64,000 bases of DNA from assembly GCA_023935145.1 (NCBI GenBank), contig CM043698.1, positions 60,116,001 to 60,180,000 on the forward strand, given 5' to 3'. A model generated the notes under the pieces. The model saw nothing but the letters and a program-made list of their open reading frames with translations. It had not been told where the DNA came from and searched no databases. The DNA comes from Bretschneidera sinensis (Eukaryota > Streptophyta > Magnoliopsida > Brassicales > Akaniaceae). A program made the position numbers and the translations under genes. This document shows positions 45,717-56,841 of this stretch, one piece after another (position 1 is the first letter of the stretch; every line of letters starts with the position of its first letter).

Positions 45717-46420
45717 GGGTGGTGGCCCATTACCATCCATAGTTAGAATATGGTGTATGCTACAGTGAAAAACCCTCAGCATCTCCTCGTTGGCCAGATC
45801 CTTTGTCTTTATCTTAATTTCGGTATTCAGGATCTTGTCCACTGCCTTTTGCTCTTCGGCATTCAAGACAGAGGGGATCGAAGCCTTTACAAGAAAGTAC
45901 CTCTACTTCGAGGCTTTTATTAAGGAAAGAGAATAGAGAAGAATCTTCTTATTCAGCCTCGGATAGAAATTGTACCACCCGAACTCGGTATGCCTTTTCA
46001 AAACATAGAACCACTTGAATATTTTAATATTTTGGTTTTATGTTTTATATCATCACAACGGTAACCAACGTACATCTTCAAGGTCATAAGGAAAACAGTA
46101 ATACACCTCATGGAATTTGGAGACAACTGGGCAATATCAATACCCAAGTGGGAGACTATTTAGGTAATGTTTGGATCGATGGGAAACCTCAATCCCACTT
46201 TTAGATGGTTGTGATAGCAAGGGATAAGGTATGGGGGGCCATATGCCATTTTAGTACAAGCGTTCTCCTCGAGAGCAAGAAAACGAGGGTCCTAAAGGTG
46301 AGGAAAAAAATATTTAACCCTAATCTTTTGTATATCCGAGGGATTGAGAGTGCAAGGCTTTTCCATAGCCTGAAAGTGCACTCGATCATGTTCACTAGCC
46401 ATTTCTGCCTGAAGTTCTAG
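45717..46420 (-). pseudogene. Antisense ORF of the TAT element, N-terminal part
   Basis: Reading minus from 46420 down, successive frames give LNPSDIQKIRVKYFFP, then YGPPYLIPCYHNHLKVGLRF, then LSPNSMRCITVFLM, then GWYNFYPRLNKK, and finally NAEEQKAVDKILNTEIK (45684-45866 frame). This matches the layout of the 'putative gypsy type transposon' domain found in antisense after pol in TAT elements. Frame changes separate the blocks. The nested Gypsy insertion at 40412-45716 cuts it from its C-terminal part. Confidence 0.65.
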
Positions 46421-46974
46421 CAGGGAAGGGCCATTTGTGTCAACCCTGATCAGTTCTACAAGCGAATGAGGGTTACCTGTGTTACTACTAGAACCAACCC
46501 CGATTTGAGAAACCTCCCCCTAACTTTCCTCTCTCAAGACTTCCCTCACCGGACTCTCATCTGTTTTGATATTCTCTACCTCCTCTGCCTCAACAACCTT
46601 AACACTACTAGAATTCAAAGAAACAGAAGAAGACATAATGTAAAAAAAAAAAAAGATCTAAGTAGTTACCTGAGTTTGTGAAGAAAGTTAGAGGCTGAAC
46701 AAAGAAGTTGAAATAAGAAAGAAAGTTTAGTGGAAAAATGAGAACTTTTAAGACTTGTAGGAAATGTCGTAAATGAGATGTGTGAGTAAAAATAAAACTC
46801 ATAGTTCCCTTAAATAGACTATGAAGGAATGTTCTCTGATGATATTAAGGGAATTTTGAGCCGCTATAGAGACACCTGGATCTGACACCTTAAAAAGTGC
46901 CTCAGGGAACCCCAAACATCTCGTCAATTAATTACTTAATTAAGTCCACGACGACGGTACAACTTTACCAAAAA

Positions 46975-47470
46975 AGAAGTGAACCGATATATCAATACGA
47001 GTTGAACAAGATGAATCACTCATTGGGGCCCACTGAACCCCTAAAAACTGAAATGAGTTAACCGAGGTGAATCACTCATTAGGGCTCATTGAAGCACGAG
47101 GAACTAGAATGAGTTGACTGAGGTGAATCATTCATTGGTGCCCACTGAAGCCCAAGGAAACGAGATGAGTCGACCCAGGTGAATCACTGATTGGGGCCCA
47201 CTGAAGCTCGAGGAACCAATATGAGTTGACTAAGGTGAATCACTTATTGGGGCCCACTGAAGCCCAAGGAACCGAGGTGAATCAATCATTAGGGCCCACT
47301 GAAGTCTAAGGAACCAAAATGAGTTAATCGAGATGAATCACTCATTAAGGCTCACTGAAGCCCGAGAGACCGAGATGAGTGGTCCGAGGTGATTCACTCG
47401 TCAGGGCTTACTGAAGCCCAAGGAACCGAGATGAGTAGGTCGAGGTGAAATACTCATTTGGCCTTCCAAA
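46975..47470. repeat. 56-bp tandem array in the TAT element 3' region
   Basis: A unit resembling GAGGTGAATCACTCATTGGG, then GCCCACTGAAGCCC, then AAGGAACCGAGATGAGTTGA, is repeated about eight to nine times. The CACTGAAG word occurs at 47031, 47087, 47143, 47199, 47255, 47297, 47353 and 47409, a regular 56-bp period with one shortened 42-bp unit. TAT/Ogre-type elements often carry such arrays before the 3' LTR. Confidence 0.9.
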
Positions 47471-47696
47471 GCTCGATGACCTGAAGCGGGTTAACCGAAG
47501 TGGTGAGGCCGAAGTGACCAAGTCTGGGTGATCATAAACCACAGGAGATCGATGACCCAAAGCAAGTTAACCGAAGCGGATGAGCCAGTAAAAGCTAGAC
47601 TTATCGAAAGTTAAGGTCAGGTGTATCCACTACCGACGTGAAAAACCAAAGTAAAAAAAAAAATGCTCCTTTAAAGCCAATCAAACACTAAAGGAG

Positions 47697-48136
47697 TGAT
47701 GCATATGATATAGACAAAAATACACCAACTAATAAGAAATGGACACGTGTTGAATCTTCAAGGGTATAAAAGTAACTCCCAAACTCAAAAGGATAAACAA
47801 AATAATTTTATAGGCAAGACCCCAGCCAACTTTTCTGGGTGAAAATTCCCACATTTATATAGGATTCAAAACCCCATAAATGTAACGTTTGGACTTCTTG
47901 GAAGCTCTCATATACTCCCCCTCATTTCAGCATTCCATTTCAATCATTCATTTCATCTCGAAACATTTATTGACTTAATCCTCGGAGGGTCATCTTAAGA
48001 GAACAAAACTCCAGATGGCTTTCAAGGTTCATGTACTAGATTAATGTGAAATCGAGACCGAGTCCGAAACCGACAATTCACTTCATCTATTTCGAATTCA
48101 ATTGGATCGAAATACTTTAGCTTCTTTTCGGCATCA
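47697..48136 (+). repeat. 3' LTR of the TAT-type Gypsy element
   Basis: Follows a purine tract (CTAAAGGAG) and begins TGATGCATATG; it ends GGCATCA. It is the diverged counterpart of 32992-33433. Confidence 0.75.
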
Positions 48137-48311
48137 ATACTTGCCATTGATTAAAGCAATTTTTTCTTGATGTATTGAGTTAAAAAAAGAAAGAAATGGA
48201 AGGAAAACTCAAAACATCGTTAACCAACATACAAACAATTAAAAAAGATTAAAAATACACTAACAACATAAACAAAATGGACATCAATTGTAAATATATC
48301 TCTCACTTTGC

Positions 48312-48875
48312 TCAATCCTTAGCAGAAGACTGAGGCCAAACGCTAACTTTCTCTTTCTCATATTTCACATACAAAGCAGAAACCGCCGCAACAAAATAAA
48401 CCTGAATCAGCACTATAGACGGCGTGTGATAATTTATTACGCTCTTTCCCGTTGCGAGCTCAACCAATAGTAACGCCGTTAATCCGAGAATCGCGATCCG
48501 CCCGTTTAGCCGCTCGCTGTACGGGCTGAATCCAAAATTCACCTTTAACCCACCCGACACAGGCTCTTTGAGAGGCACTGGAGGTAAGTAGATACTGGAC
48601 CCGGACCGGGATGAGGATCCGGATGAACCCTTCTTTGATTTTCGGAGCTCCGCTTTCTTGCCGGTACCACTGCGGTAGCGGACGCGGACCTGGGAGAGGC
48701 GGGACTCGAAGGAGTCCGGGTCGGATTGAGGCTTTTCTGGGTCGGGCTTGGGTTCCTCGGTGGTTTGTGGATCGGTGGCGCGGATGGTGAAGGGTTTAGG
48801 GGCGCGGGGTTTCGTTGAGGGAGGAGCGCGTGGGGATGGGAATGCGTTTGAAAGTTGCAGCGATATTATCGTCAT
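48312..48875 (-). CDS. Chloroplast LHC/HLIP-like membrane protein
   Basis: Intact single-exon frame of 187 residues. The ATG at 48875-48873 is chosen because it opens a Ser/Pro-rich, acid-poor N-terminus like a chloroplast transit peptide (residues 1 to about 33); the frame continues upstream for 71 codons, but that text reads like leader sequence. A Ser/Gly-rich linker (about 80-95) precedes SERLNGRIAILGLTALLLVE at 120-139. This fits the chlorophyll-binding ExxNGRxAxxG helix of the LHC/HLIP/one-helix superfamily, with the E, N and R ligand-type residues at 121, 124 and 126. A second hydrophobic segment spans about 152-170, followed by a charged tail. Family members sit in thylakoid membranes and help protect or assemble photosystems. 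The exact subfamily was not identified, so no symbol is given. Confidence 0.82.
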   Translation of the reverse strand: MTIISLQLSNAFPSPRAPPSTKPRAPKPFTIRATDPQTTEEPKPDPEKPQSDPDSFESRLSQVRVRYRSGTGKKAELRKSKKGSSGSSSRSGSSIYLPPVPLKEPVSGGLKVNFGFSPYSERLNGRIAILGLTALLLVELATGKSVINYHTPSIVLIQVYFVAAVSALYVKYEKEKVSVWPQSSAKD

Positions 48876-49058
48876 TACTGTTTCTTCTTTTCTCTCTCCG
48901 TCTCTCTGTGTCTTTGTTTCCTTTGGATAAGAATCTCTCAAATTCTTTTCTTTTTTGGGGAGGTTTTTAATTTTTCCTTTTTTACGTTCATTTTGATTTT
49001 TGAGGCTGTGGATCAGTGAAGTCAAGTATGTGGGCAAAGTACACAACCAATAAGACAC

Positions 49059-49070
49059 AAACACGTGTTT
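49059..49070. promoter_or_regulatory. Palindromic G-box upstream of the LHC/HLIP-like gene
   Basis: AAACACGTGTTT is a perfect 12-bp palindrome around the CACGTG G-box core, about 185 bp upstream of the chosen minus-strand ATG. A CCAAT word lies beside it (49047-49051). G-boxes are bound by bZIP and bHLH (PIF/HY5-type) factors and are common in light-regulated promoters. Confidence 0.65.
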
Positions 49071-49088
49071 ATGGGAGGCCATTTTCAT

Positions 49089-50637
49089 GGGTTTGATTGG
49101 TTGGGACTTGGGCCCAAAAACAATACGGAGTATGAGAACTGGGCTTATTGGGCCATGATATGTTTAGAAATGGTCAACTGATTATTAATTGATTATGCAG
49201 TGCAGACCAAGGAATGCAATATGTGGGGAGTAAGAAATTGATTTATGGAAAAATAATGTTTTATTCCTGGAGGTTGCTTAATGCTCTCATTAATCTTTGA
49301 GTTTTAGCCCCTGAAATTTGTCTAATATTTCTGCAACCTGTACTTTGAGAAAAATTACAAAGAAATTTTTTCTTAAACTTAATTGAGAATACATCGTTCA
49401 AGAGTGTTGATAAGGAAACAATAGCATCTGACAGCAAATTTTTATATTCTTCCTAAAAAAAAAACTTATTAATAATTTTTTAAAATTTTATTTGTAACAT
49501 GAAAAGATTAAAGAAAAAAAATCATTTTGTGTTTGTCTGACATAATCTCAAGATAACATATGTTTTGTTATCCCGATGTTGATTCGTTATCTTTATCCGT
49601 AATAATCATTGTGAAATCGAATAATTATAGAGAAGAAATAAAATGCCACTAAGAGAGCCTTTTTTCCTAATTTCACACTTGTCATAAGTAAGAGCTTAGA
49701 ATAACACATCATCTTGAATAAAATGCTTGTAACCACTTCCTAATATTTTGGCTTTTTGCCCTAAAGCATGCTTTACATGCTATTAAATCGCAAAATATCA
49801 TTTAACTAGATTCTATATTTATTTTTGAAAAACACTTATCTTTAACTATTCTTTCCTCCCTTTCAAAACATTTATTCATTTTTAATATAAAAAAAACAAT
49901 TATTCATTCCATTTCAGTTTATATGTAATTATTTATCTAATTAAATAATTATTTTTTTAAAAAAAATTTATAATACAATGTCATAAAATTCAAAAGTATT
50001 CAAAAAAGCATTTTTTATAATTTAAAAAATAAAGTAAAAATTATTTCGAAAAATCAATTATGACATATAAATTAAGACAAAATGAGTAGTAATACATACA
50101 AAATAGCAAGCAAGGAGGGGAGGAGAGGGGAGGGGGAGGGGGAGGGGGAAGGGGAAGGAGAGACTAGTCATAGGTTTATTTTATTATTTTAATACGATAT
50201 CAAAAACTAAATGCAAAAAATGAATTTTATTATATATATATATATATATGGAAAGAAAATTGACACTTAATTGAGAGCAATCGAACAACTGACTAGGTTT
50301 CTTACGCCTATGTACGTACTGAACCTTATGAAATCACATCTCTCTGTATTTAAAGTTAATGTCACATGACATAAGCTTGGAGAAAACTAGAAAAATGAAC
50401 ATGGGCCCAGCTCTTGTCATTCGTTATAGACAATAACCTTCTTACTTTCGCACTTGTCATGCTCTTATGCTTAAGAGCTTAGAAGAACCTCACCCATCAT
50501 AATAAAAATATTTGTAACAACTTCCTAATTAATTTGTTGTTTGCCCTAAAGCATGGATTATATGCTATTAAATGGTAGAATATTAGTTAACTTAACTATA
50601 TACTACTAATTAAGCACGTATTCCAAAAAAAATTAGG

Positions 50638-50682
<45 letters not shown>

Positions 50683-52223
50683 ATTTTTGGATTCAGATTA
50701 AAGCCAACCTTAAGTTAAAGTTTAATTTTTTTAAAAATTTATTAAAAATTTAATCAAATTATATTAAATTCAATTAAATAAAAATTAAACATCAATTAAT
50801 AGAATTGGGTTCTTGCTTATAATAAATAAAATCATATTTGTGTTTTAAAAAAATAGTTTGATTTGATTTTATTAAAATTTTTATAAATTTTCAAAAATAA
50901 ACTTCAGCTTAAAGTTGAATTTAAGTTTGACCCAAACATCGCCACTGATATGTCTCATTTGGCCTAACAACAAAAATGATTTATGGTTTAGTTATGATTT
51001 TTGAATCAATTTATAATAAAACAGCAGTGAAACTATATATTGATTAGTATTTGATGAAACAAAGTGAAAATAGTTTATATGAGGGCAAACTTAATTTTTT
51101 AGACATAAAAACTATTTCATAAATCATTTCACAAACCCTTTTTTTAGAATGTTTGGTTTAAATTCTGTTTATAGAAAATCGACACTGTTTCGTGAACTCT
51201 TATCGTCAACCGATAAAATTGTTTGCCAAAAAAATTAGAAAATTACACATAAATTAGTCATATAAAATTTCTGATGTAATAAAAAGTGGTTGTAAGTTTC
51301 TATCAAATGCTTATGTAATAATTTTTTTATGATGTAATAAAAATGGAAAATCACGTAAAATTGGTTGTGATTTAGATAATTCTTTTTGTTAGTATGACAC
51401 TTGATGAAAACTTGAAAATTAAGGAAAAGATATCAATAGGCCGGCATGTTGGGGGTGGGGACAAAAATCAGTTGGCTTGATGAGAGTTGAGTTGGGTGTT
51501 TCAATAGATACTTAATCATAGCTAGTATTTTTTTTAAGGTAAGTAAGTATAGGTATTTCACTTAGCTTGTCATACATTAATAAGCTTATGACGTGGGAGT
51601 AATAATTTTAAAAAGCTCGAGTGATAACGAGTGATGGACTCTCATTAATTTGTTGAGCCTGTGAAAAAAAAAAATTGTTGAACAATTTAGATGACTACCA
51701 ATCTTTTATTTTAGTTTTAATTAACCCAATGGATATTCTATCTTTTAGTGGTAAATATAACCATTCTTAATTTCTGATAATTTGGTAACTTGAACTGTAA
51801 TTATCTGTTATTAATTGCAATTTCTTGCAGAAGGAATCTAGCAAGTGAAGAGCTTGGGATAATTACAATCAATCCAATTAATTCAAATAAATATGTATCA
51901 TAGGCGAGATAAGTTGATCATTTTTTTTTAAAGATACAATCCTTCACACCGTGCATGTTAGAAAAAATATATATTTTACGGAAAGCACAACTCTTCGAAA
52001 AGTCACAACACTGTAAAGAATCGTGTCGGATGACTTTTAGTACTTAATAAATATGAGATTTGGTTCTTTTATTTCTCTCACTTCTACTTAAGATATTATC
52101 TCCTAACCTATAGTGTGATATCCAATCTAACGACATTCACACTGTGTTTCTAAAGTACACGATCCATCAATGGAATCAAAGTCGGGTGCAAATTTTTATT
52201 TTTTTAAAAAAATTCTTTCCTTT
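49089..52223. other. AT-rich spacer with SSRs and a diverged duplication
   Basis: No gene seen. It contains a diverged direct repeat (about 49665-49800 and 50450-50600, sharing GCCCTAAAGCATG and ATGCTATTAAAT words), a GGGGAGGGG purine run at 50115-50160, (TA)n runs at about 50232-50250 and 50640-50679, and much A/T text. Confidence 0.55.
50640..50679. repeat. (TA)n microsatellite
   Basis: About 20 perfect TA repeats between TTAGGT and GCAATTTTTGG. Confidence 0.93.
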
Positions 52224-52375
52224 CACTATGATTCGCATATAACGGCGTTTTGAAGCGCCGAACTCTTGCGGCGCTTTAAAGTGCCGGTAAGCACCGAAAA
52301 ATGCACTATGATTAGCAAATAACGGTGTTTTGAAGCGTCGAACTCTTGCGGCGCTTTAAAGTGCCGAAATATTAG
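52224..52375. repeat. Tandemly doubled CACTA terminus with palindromic motifs
   Basis: Two copies of an 80-bp unit start CACTATGATT at 52224 and 52304. Each holds the near-palindrome CGGCGCTTTAAAGTGCCG (52269-52286 and 52349-52366) and an ACGGYGTTTTGAAGCGYCG stretch. Subterminal repeats like these are binding sites for the second CACTA protein in En/Spm. Confidence 0.83.
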
Positions 52376-52384
52376 TTAATATAG

Positions 52385-52750
52385 CTGGTGATACGCGCCC
52401 TCTCCCTTTTCCCTCGCTCCCTCGATTCAACATGCTCTCTCTCTCTCTCTCTCCTAGACTTGCTGGCTTTAACTATAATCCACCTAAATCATTTGGTAAA
52501 AGGCAGTTGGCTCTCATAATCTCTCTTAGCTCTCATTCACCTTTCACTCATCTCCTTCGCTGCTTTCAATTCCTCTTCAACTTCATAATCTCTCTTAGCT
52601 CTCATTCACATTTTAGCAAAATTAGGAATTTAAGCTGCCCCTATTAGTTCCTCTTATAAAGCCTCATTTCAATAACGCACTTCCTCTTGGGGTGGATACC
52701 GTTTGGTTCGTGTACACGGGATTACCTTTGAACTGGTATGCCATTCCTTC
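52385..52750 (+). promoter_or_regulatory. Probable transcription leader of the CACTA element
   Basis: A CT-rich stretch with a (CT)n run at 52434-52452 looks like a plant 5' leader. A 26-bp segment starting CATAATCTCTCTTAGCTC occurs twice (52515-52540 and 52584-52609). GAACTGGTATGCC near 52730-52742 could be the donor of a leader intron. Confidence 0.5.
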
Positions 52751-53378
52751 CTCCATTTGCATTCATGGGTTGTTATTTATTCATGTTTGAGAAACATTTA
52801 CTTGATTGATTTCCTTTGGTACTATTACTGCTTGATTGCTTTCCTTTGGTACTGTTACTGCTTTATGGGTGAAGAATAATAAAGTTATTGGAATCCTCTA
52901 TAATGATTGCCACTAATGTTGCTGCAAGGGGTCTTGGTAGGATCACTGTGTGTTAGGAGTCTTACTCTTTTGATTTAGGTCTTGAAATATTGAAGATAAG
53001 CGAGTCGCCTGGCTACTGTCCAGTTTCCTGAGAAAATAATTTGTGGTTTGGGTTCGATTTGTGAAGGGAGGTGTCGTTATGCATAATGACTCTGAATGCA
53101 ACTTTCTATTTTTTTCATTACCTAAGCGTGATTTTTTACTTCCAAGGGATTTATAAGTTTGATTGAGAGGCATGTTGGTCTCACATTCATTAGAATTTCC
53201 ATGAAACTAAACTTGACATTTAAAAAGGTTTTTCTTATTCTGTTTATGTGTGGGATATAGTTAAAAAGGTGGTTTCGAGACTGTATTTTCTGCTTGAATT
53301 GACTGAAAGGGCATAGCTCATATTATCAGATGTGTTATCTTAAATTTGAGTATGATGAATGTGTTATCTTAAATTTGA

Positions 53379-56300
53379 TAGTTCTGGGTCTAAGATGCAG
53401 GGATAAGGAGTTGTTTGCAGTGTTCTAGGGCTGTTAATGGGCTGAGTCATGCTGAGTTAATGAACTACCCAAAAGTTGCTCCCTATATGCAACTTTGAGC
53501 CAGAGATTGAGTAGCTTGATTTTTCTAGAGTAAAATCTGAGTGAATCCAAGTAGCTAGTTTATCAAGATTGGCATTTTCCTATTAATATGCTTAATGTAT
53601 CTTCATACTAGCTCTATCTTTAGTTTAGCTCAAGTAGTTTATTTGTCTTATAGCCCTTTAGTCCATATTGTTTTATCTAAACATAAAACAGTAGATGGTG
53701 ACTCTCTCGATATGTATATATGTACTGGCTCATATGATAGTTTTGGGTTTATGATGCAGGGATAAGGGGTTGTTTGCAGTGTTCTAGGGCTGTTAATGGG
53801 CTGAGTCATGCTGAGTTGTTGAACTACTCAAAAGTTGCTCCCTATATGTAACTTTGAGCTAGAGATTGAGTAGCTTGATTTTTCTAGAGAAAATCTGAGT
53901 GAAGCCAAGTAGCTTGTTTTTGTTTGAATTGAAATTTTTCTATTAATGTTCTTAATGTATCTTCATACTGGCTCGATCTTTAGCTTAGCTCAAGTAGCTT
54001 GTTTGTCTTACAACCCTATAATGTAACGACCCATCCCAGGTTGGCCACCCCTGGACGGTGTCATCACATTTTGAAAATCCAAGCACGACACATATATGCA
54101 ACAATAAATATAATACTACCAGATTTTTTTTATTTTTTTTTCTCTTTTCTTTAATAGGAGAGGTAAACAAATCTGATATTCACTTAAACATAAAAATACA
54201 TAAATGCATGAATATTTACAATAAAATTTTTATAAGTTTTTAACTCGATTGCCTGAGGATATTGACACGTACTTGGCTTATAGAAAAAGATCTCGTCTAA
54301 TTCTCAACCCACTAGACTATTTATCTTGATTGCTACCTGAAATCATTGAACATAGAGGAATGAGCTTCACAAGCTCAGCGAATTAAATTTACTGAAAGTA
54401 TTCCAAATTCCATCAATAATCCTTTAATATTAAAATTTATTTTTTACATAACCTGATGACAACTTTCTATTATCAATCTCTTCTTCTCAATCATTGGTTC
54501 ACCTTAAGACTATCAATTATCTCCTAATTACCTCGTAATGAGATTCATATCAAAAAAATCCATCATTTAGATAAGTCTGATCACCCTACTGTCTCTTTCT
54601 ATGAAACTCAACCTTTTATAATTAAATTCACAAAAAGTATCACATCTCAGCATCTCAAAAATCTCATCATTATAGCTGTCTCTTTTTATGAGACCCAGCC
54701 ATCTATAATTTAATTCACAATTAATATACAACATCTCAAAAAAAATGCAACGATAATTAAAACAGATGCAGATGCATGAATGATTATGATGGGAACGTCT
54801 TCCCACTTGTCGACAGGTTGTTATTATCATAGACCGGCTGCTCTCTCGGTTCTTTTATTCTCATTAGACCGGCTGTCTTCCCGGTTAATTCCAGCATATG
54901 CCGGCTGTCACGTTTTTCACTTTTTATCCCAGCATATACCGGCTGTCACGGTTTTCAATTTTCATCCCAGCATATACCGGCTGTCACGGTTTTCACTTTT
55001 CATCCCAGCATATACCGGCTGTCACGGTTATTTCATTAGACCGGCTGCCTTCCCGGTTCTTTCGGTTTATTTAATGCATATGTGCATGAACAATGATATG
55101 AAACAGTAATATAAACAGTAATATAAGAACAATATAAAGATTCCAACCACTTAATTTGACTATTCTAATTATCCACAAATTTTATCTAACAAAGTTTCTT
55201 TAAAATTTCTTACATCTAATCATCCAGATTTTTTATCAAATTATAAAAATTCCACAAGATTCTTCTCTTCCCAAATCACATCAAATAATTCATTAAAGTC
55301 TGTCCAGATCCACTAAATTTCATCTCAACTTATCCATCAGAATTTGTCAAGATCCACTAAAATTCATCTTAAATCATCCATAAAAATTTAACAAGATCCA
55401 CTAAAATTCATCTCGTCATAATTCGTACTAAAACATCAGTATGTCTCATCAATAATTTATCTATTGCTTTTATTCTCAAATAAACTTATAAATTTCCAAA
55501 AAAAGAAATATTACTACTTACCGAGAAATATTTCTACATGTCCAAATTTTCTATCATACCCATAAATCAATTTTTCATCTATCACCCAAGCATACTTAAA
55601 TAATTAACTTTAATATTATCACCAAATAATTGATTTTTCATTTAGACTACTTAAAGTAAATCCAACTCACCATGTAGCATTTAAAGCTACTCGTGGGCCA
55701 CCTCTTTGCCTTTCCCGACCTTCCTCGAATTTTCTCCCAATTGCTGACTACCAGCACCTGACATAATATTGGAATTTAAATTTCTTATTATTTCTTATTT
55801 TCTCCATAAACCACACAGTTTGAAAAATTTCTATTTTAACCTCCGAAACTTTCATAAATGATAAAATAACATTGCCTTATTACCTTCTGCTATTTTGATA
55901 GCTTCCCGAAATATTTTCGAAAATACCCTCAAAATTTTGTTCCTTCTACCTTTCTTTAAACTCCCAAAGTGTTTTAAGAACACAGATGAATTATTTGAAA
56001 CTATAGAAAAATTCTTCGTGCAATTACACAACTTAAAGCTCATATTTATAGGGGAGCTCGGCTGAAAATCAGTAGCCCCCCTCTCTCCCTCAAATCCTCC
56101 ATAGATAGCATTTTAATACAAAAGAAAAAAAAAACATCATGATTATGTTGTTTGTTTGTTTGTTTTTTTTTTTTATTTATTCTCCACTTCCACACTAAAC
56201 AACAAAAACCAAGATAAAATAATTCCACCCAAAAATTGCTTTCTTGGTGGCTGCCCCGAGTACTGTTCAAAGTTAACTTTTTTTTTTTTTTTGCTTTTCA

Positions 56301-56841
56301 ACTTTTGTCTCCAGAAATCTTCATTCAGTCATTCTAGGATTTAATTATTTGTCATATTGATAAAAATATACATTTACCCTTACTCTTAAAATACGGATAT
56401 TACATATAATCCATACAGTTTTATCTGAACATAAAACAGTAGATGATGACTCTCTTGATATGTATATATGTACTGGTTCATTTGATAGTTCTGGGTCTAG
56501 AGTGCATGGATAAGGGGTTATTTGCAGTGTTCTAGGGCTGTTAATGGGCTAAGTCATGCTGAGTTGTTGAACTACTCAAAATTTGCTCCCTATATGCAAC
56601 TTTGAGCCGGAGATTGAGTAGCTTGATTTTTCTAGAGTAAAATTTGAGTGAAGCCAAGTAGCTAGTTTCTCTAGAATGGCAATTCCCTATTAATGTTCTT
56701 AATATATCTTCATACTGGCTCTATCTTTAGCTTAGCTCAAGTAGCTTGTTTGTCTTATAGCTCTATAGTCCATACAGTTTTATCTGAACATAAAACAATA
56801 GATGATGACTCTCTCGATATGTATATATGTATTGGTTCAGT
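53379..56841. repeat. About 360-bp tandem array, split by a solo LTR
   Basis: The word GGATAAGG followed by GTTGTTTGCAGTGTTCTAGG recurs at 53401, 53760 and 56508. Removing the solo LTR and one target copy (2388 bp) makes the last spacing 360, equal to the first (359). The three units are about 53379-53737, 53738-54021 continued at 56410-56484, and 56485-56841. The sequence is non-coding and lies between the leader and the transposase gene. Confidence 0.88.
54022..56404 (-). mobile_element. Solo LTR of the Gypsy family (copy D)
   Basis: On plus it starts TGTAACGACCC and ends ATATTACA, flanked on both sides by TATAA (54017-54021 and 56405-56409), an exact 5-bp target duplication. Termini and internal text match LTRs A, B and C. 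It carries four CCAGCATATACCGG units at about 54892-55030 and three AGACCGGCTG units around them. It inserted inside the second unit of the 360-bp array of the CACTA element. Confidence 0.93.

Larger units (their letters stand above)
32992..48136 (+). mobile_element. TAT-type Gypsy LTR retrotransposon, dead, with nested insertion
   Basis: LTR-like copies at about 32992-33433 and 47697-48136 share text in the same order (ACCCCATAAAT, GACTTAA near the end, CATCAATA end), though strongly diverged. Order between them: primer site TGGTGTCGTCCGTGGGAA, gag with a CCHC-like knuckle, protease, reverse transcriptase, RNase H, integrase, then a long 3' region with an open frame on the opposite strand and a tandem array. 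That order, including RNase H before integrase and the antisense frame after pol, is typical of the TAT lineage. Every domain carries stops or frame changes. A second Gypsy family is inserted at 40412-45716. The left LTR boundary is by alignment to the right LTR, since no target duplication was found. Confidence 0.82.

Noticed and set aside
48876..49088. 71-codon N-terminal extension of the LHC/HLIP-like gene
   Set aside because: The text is Lys-rich leader-like and would bury the transit peptide that begins at the downstream ATG; it also includes the G-box.
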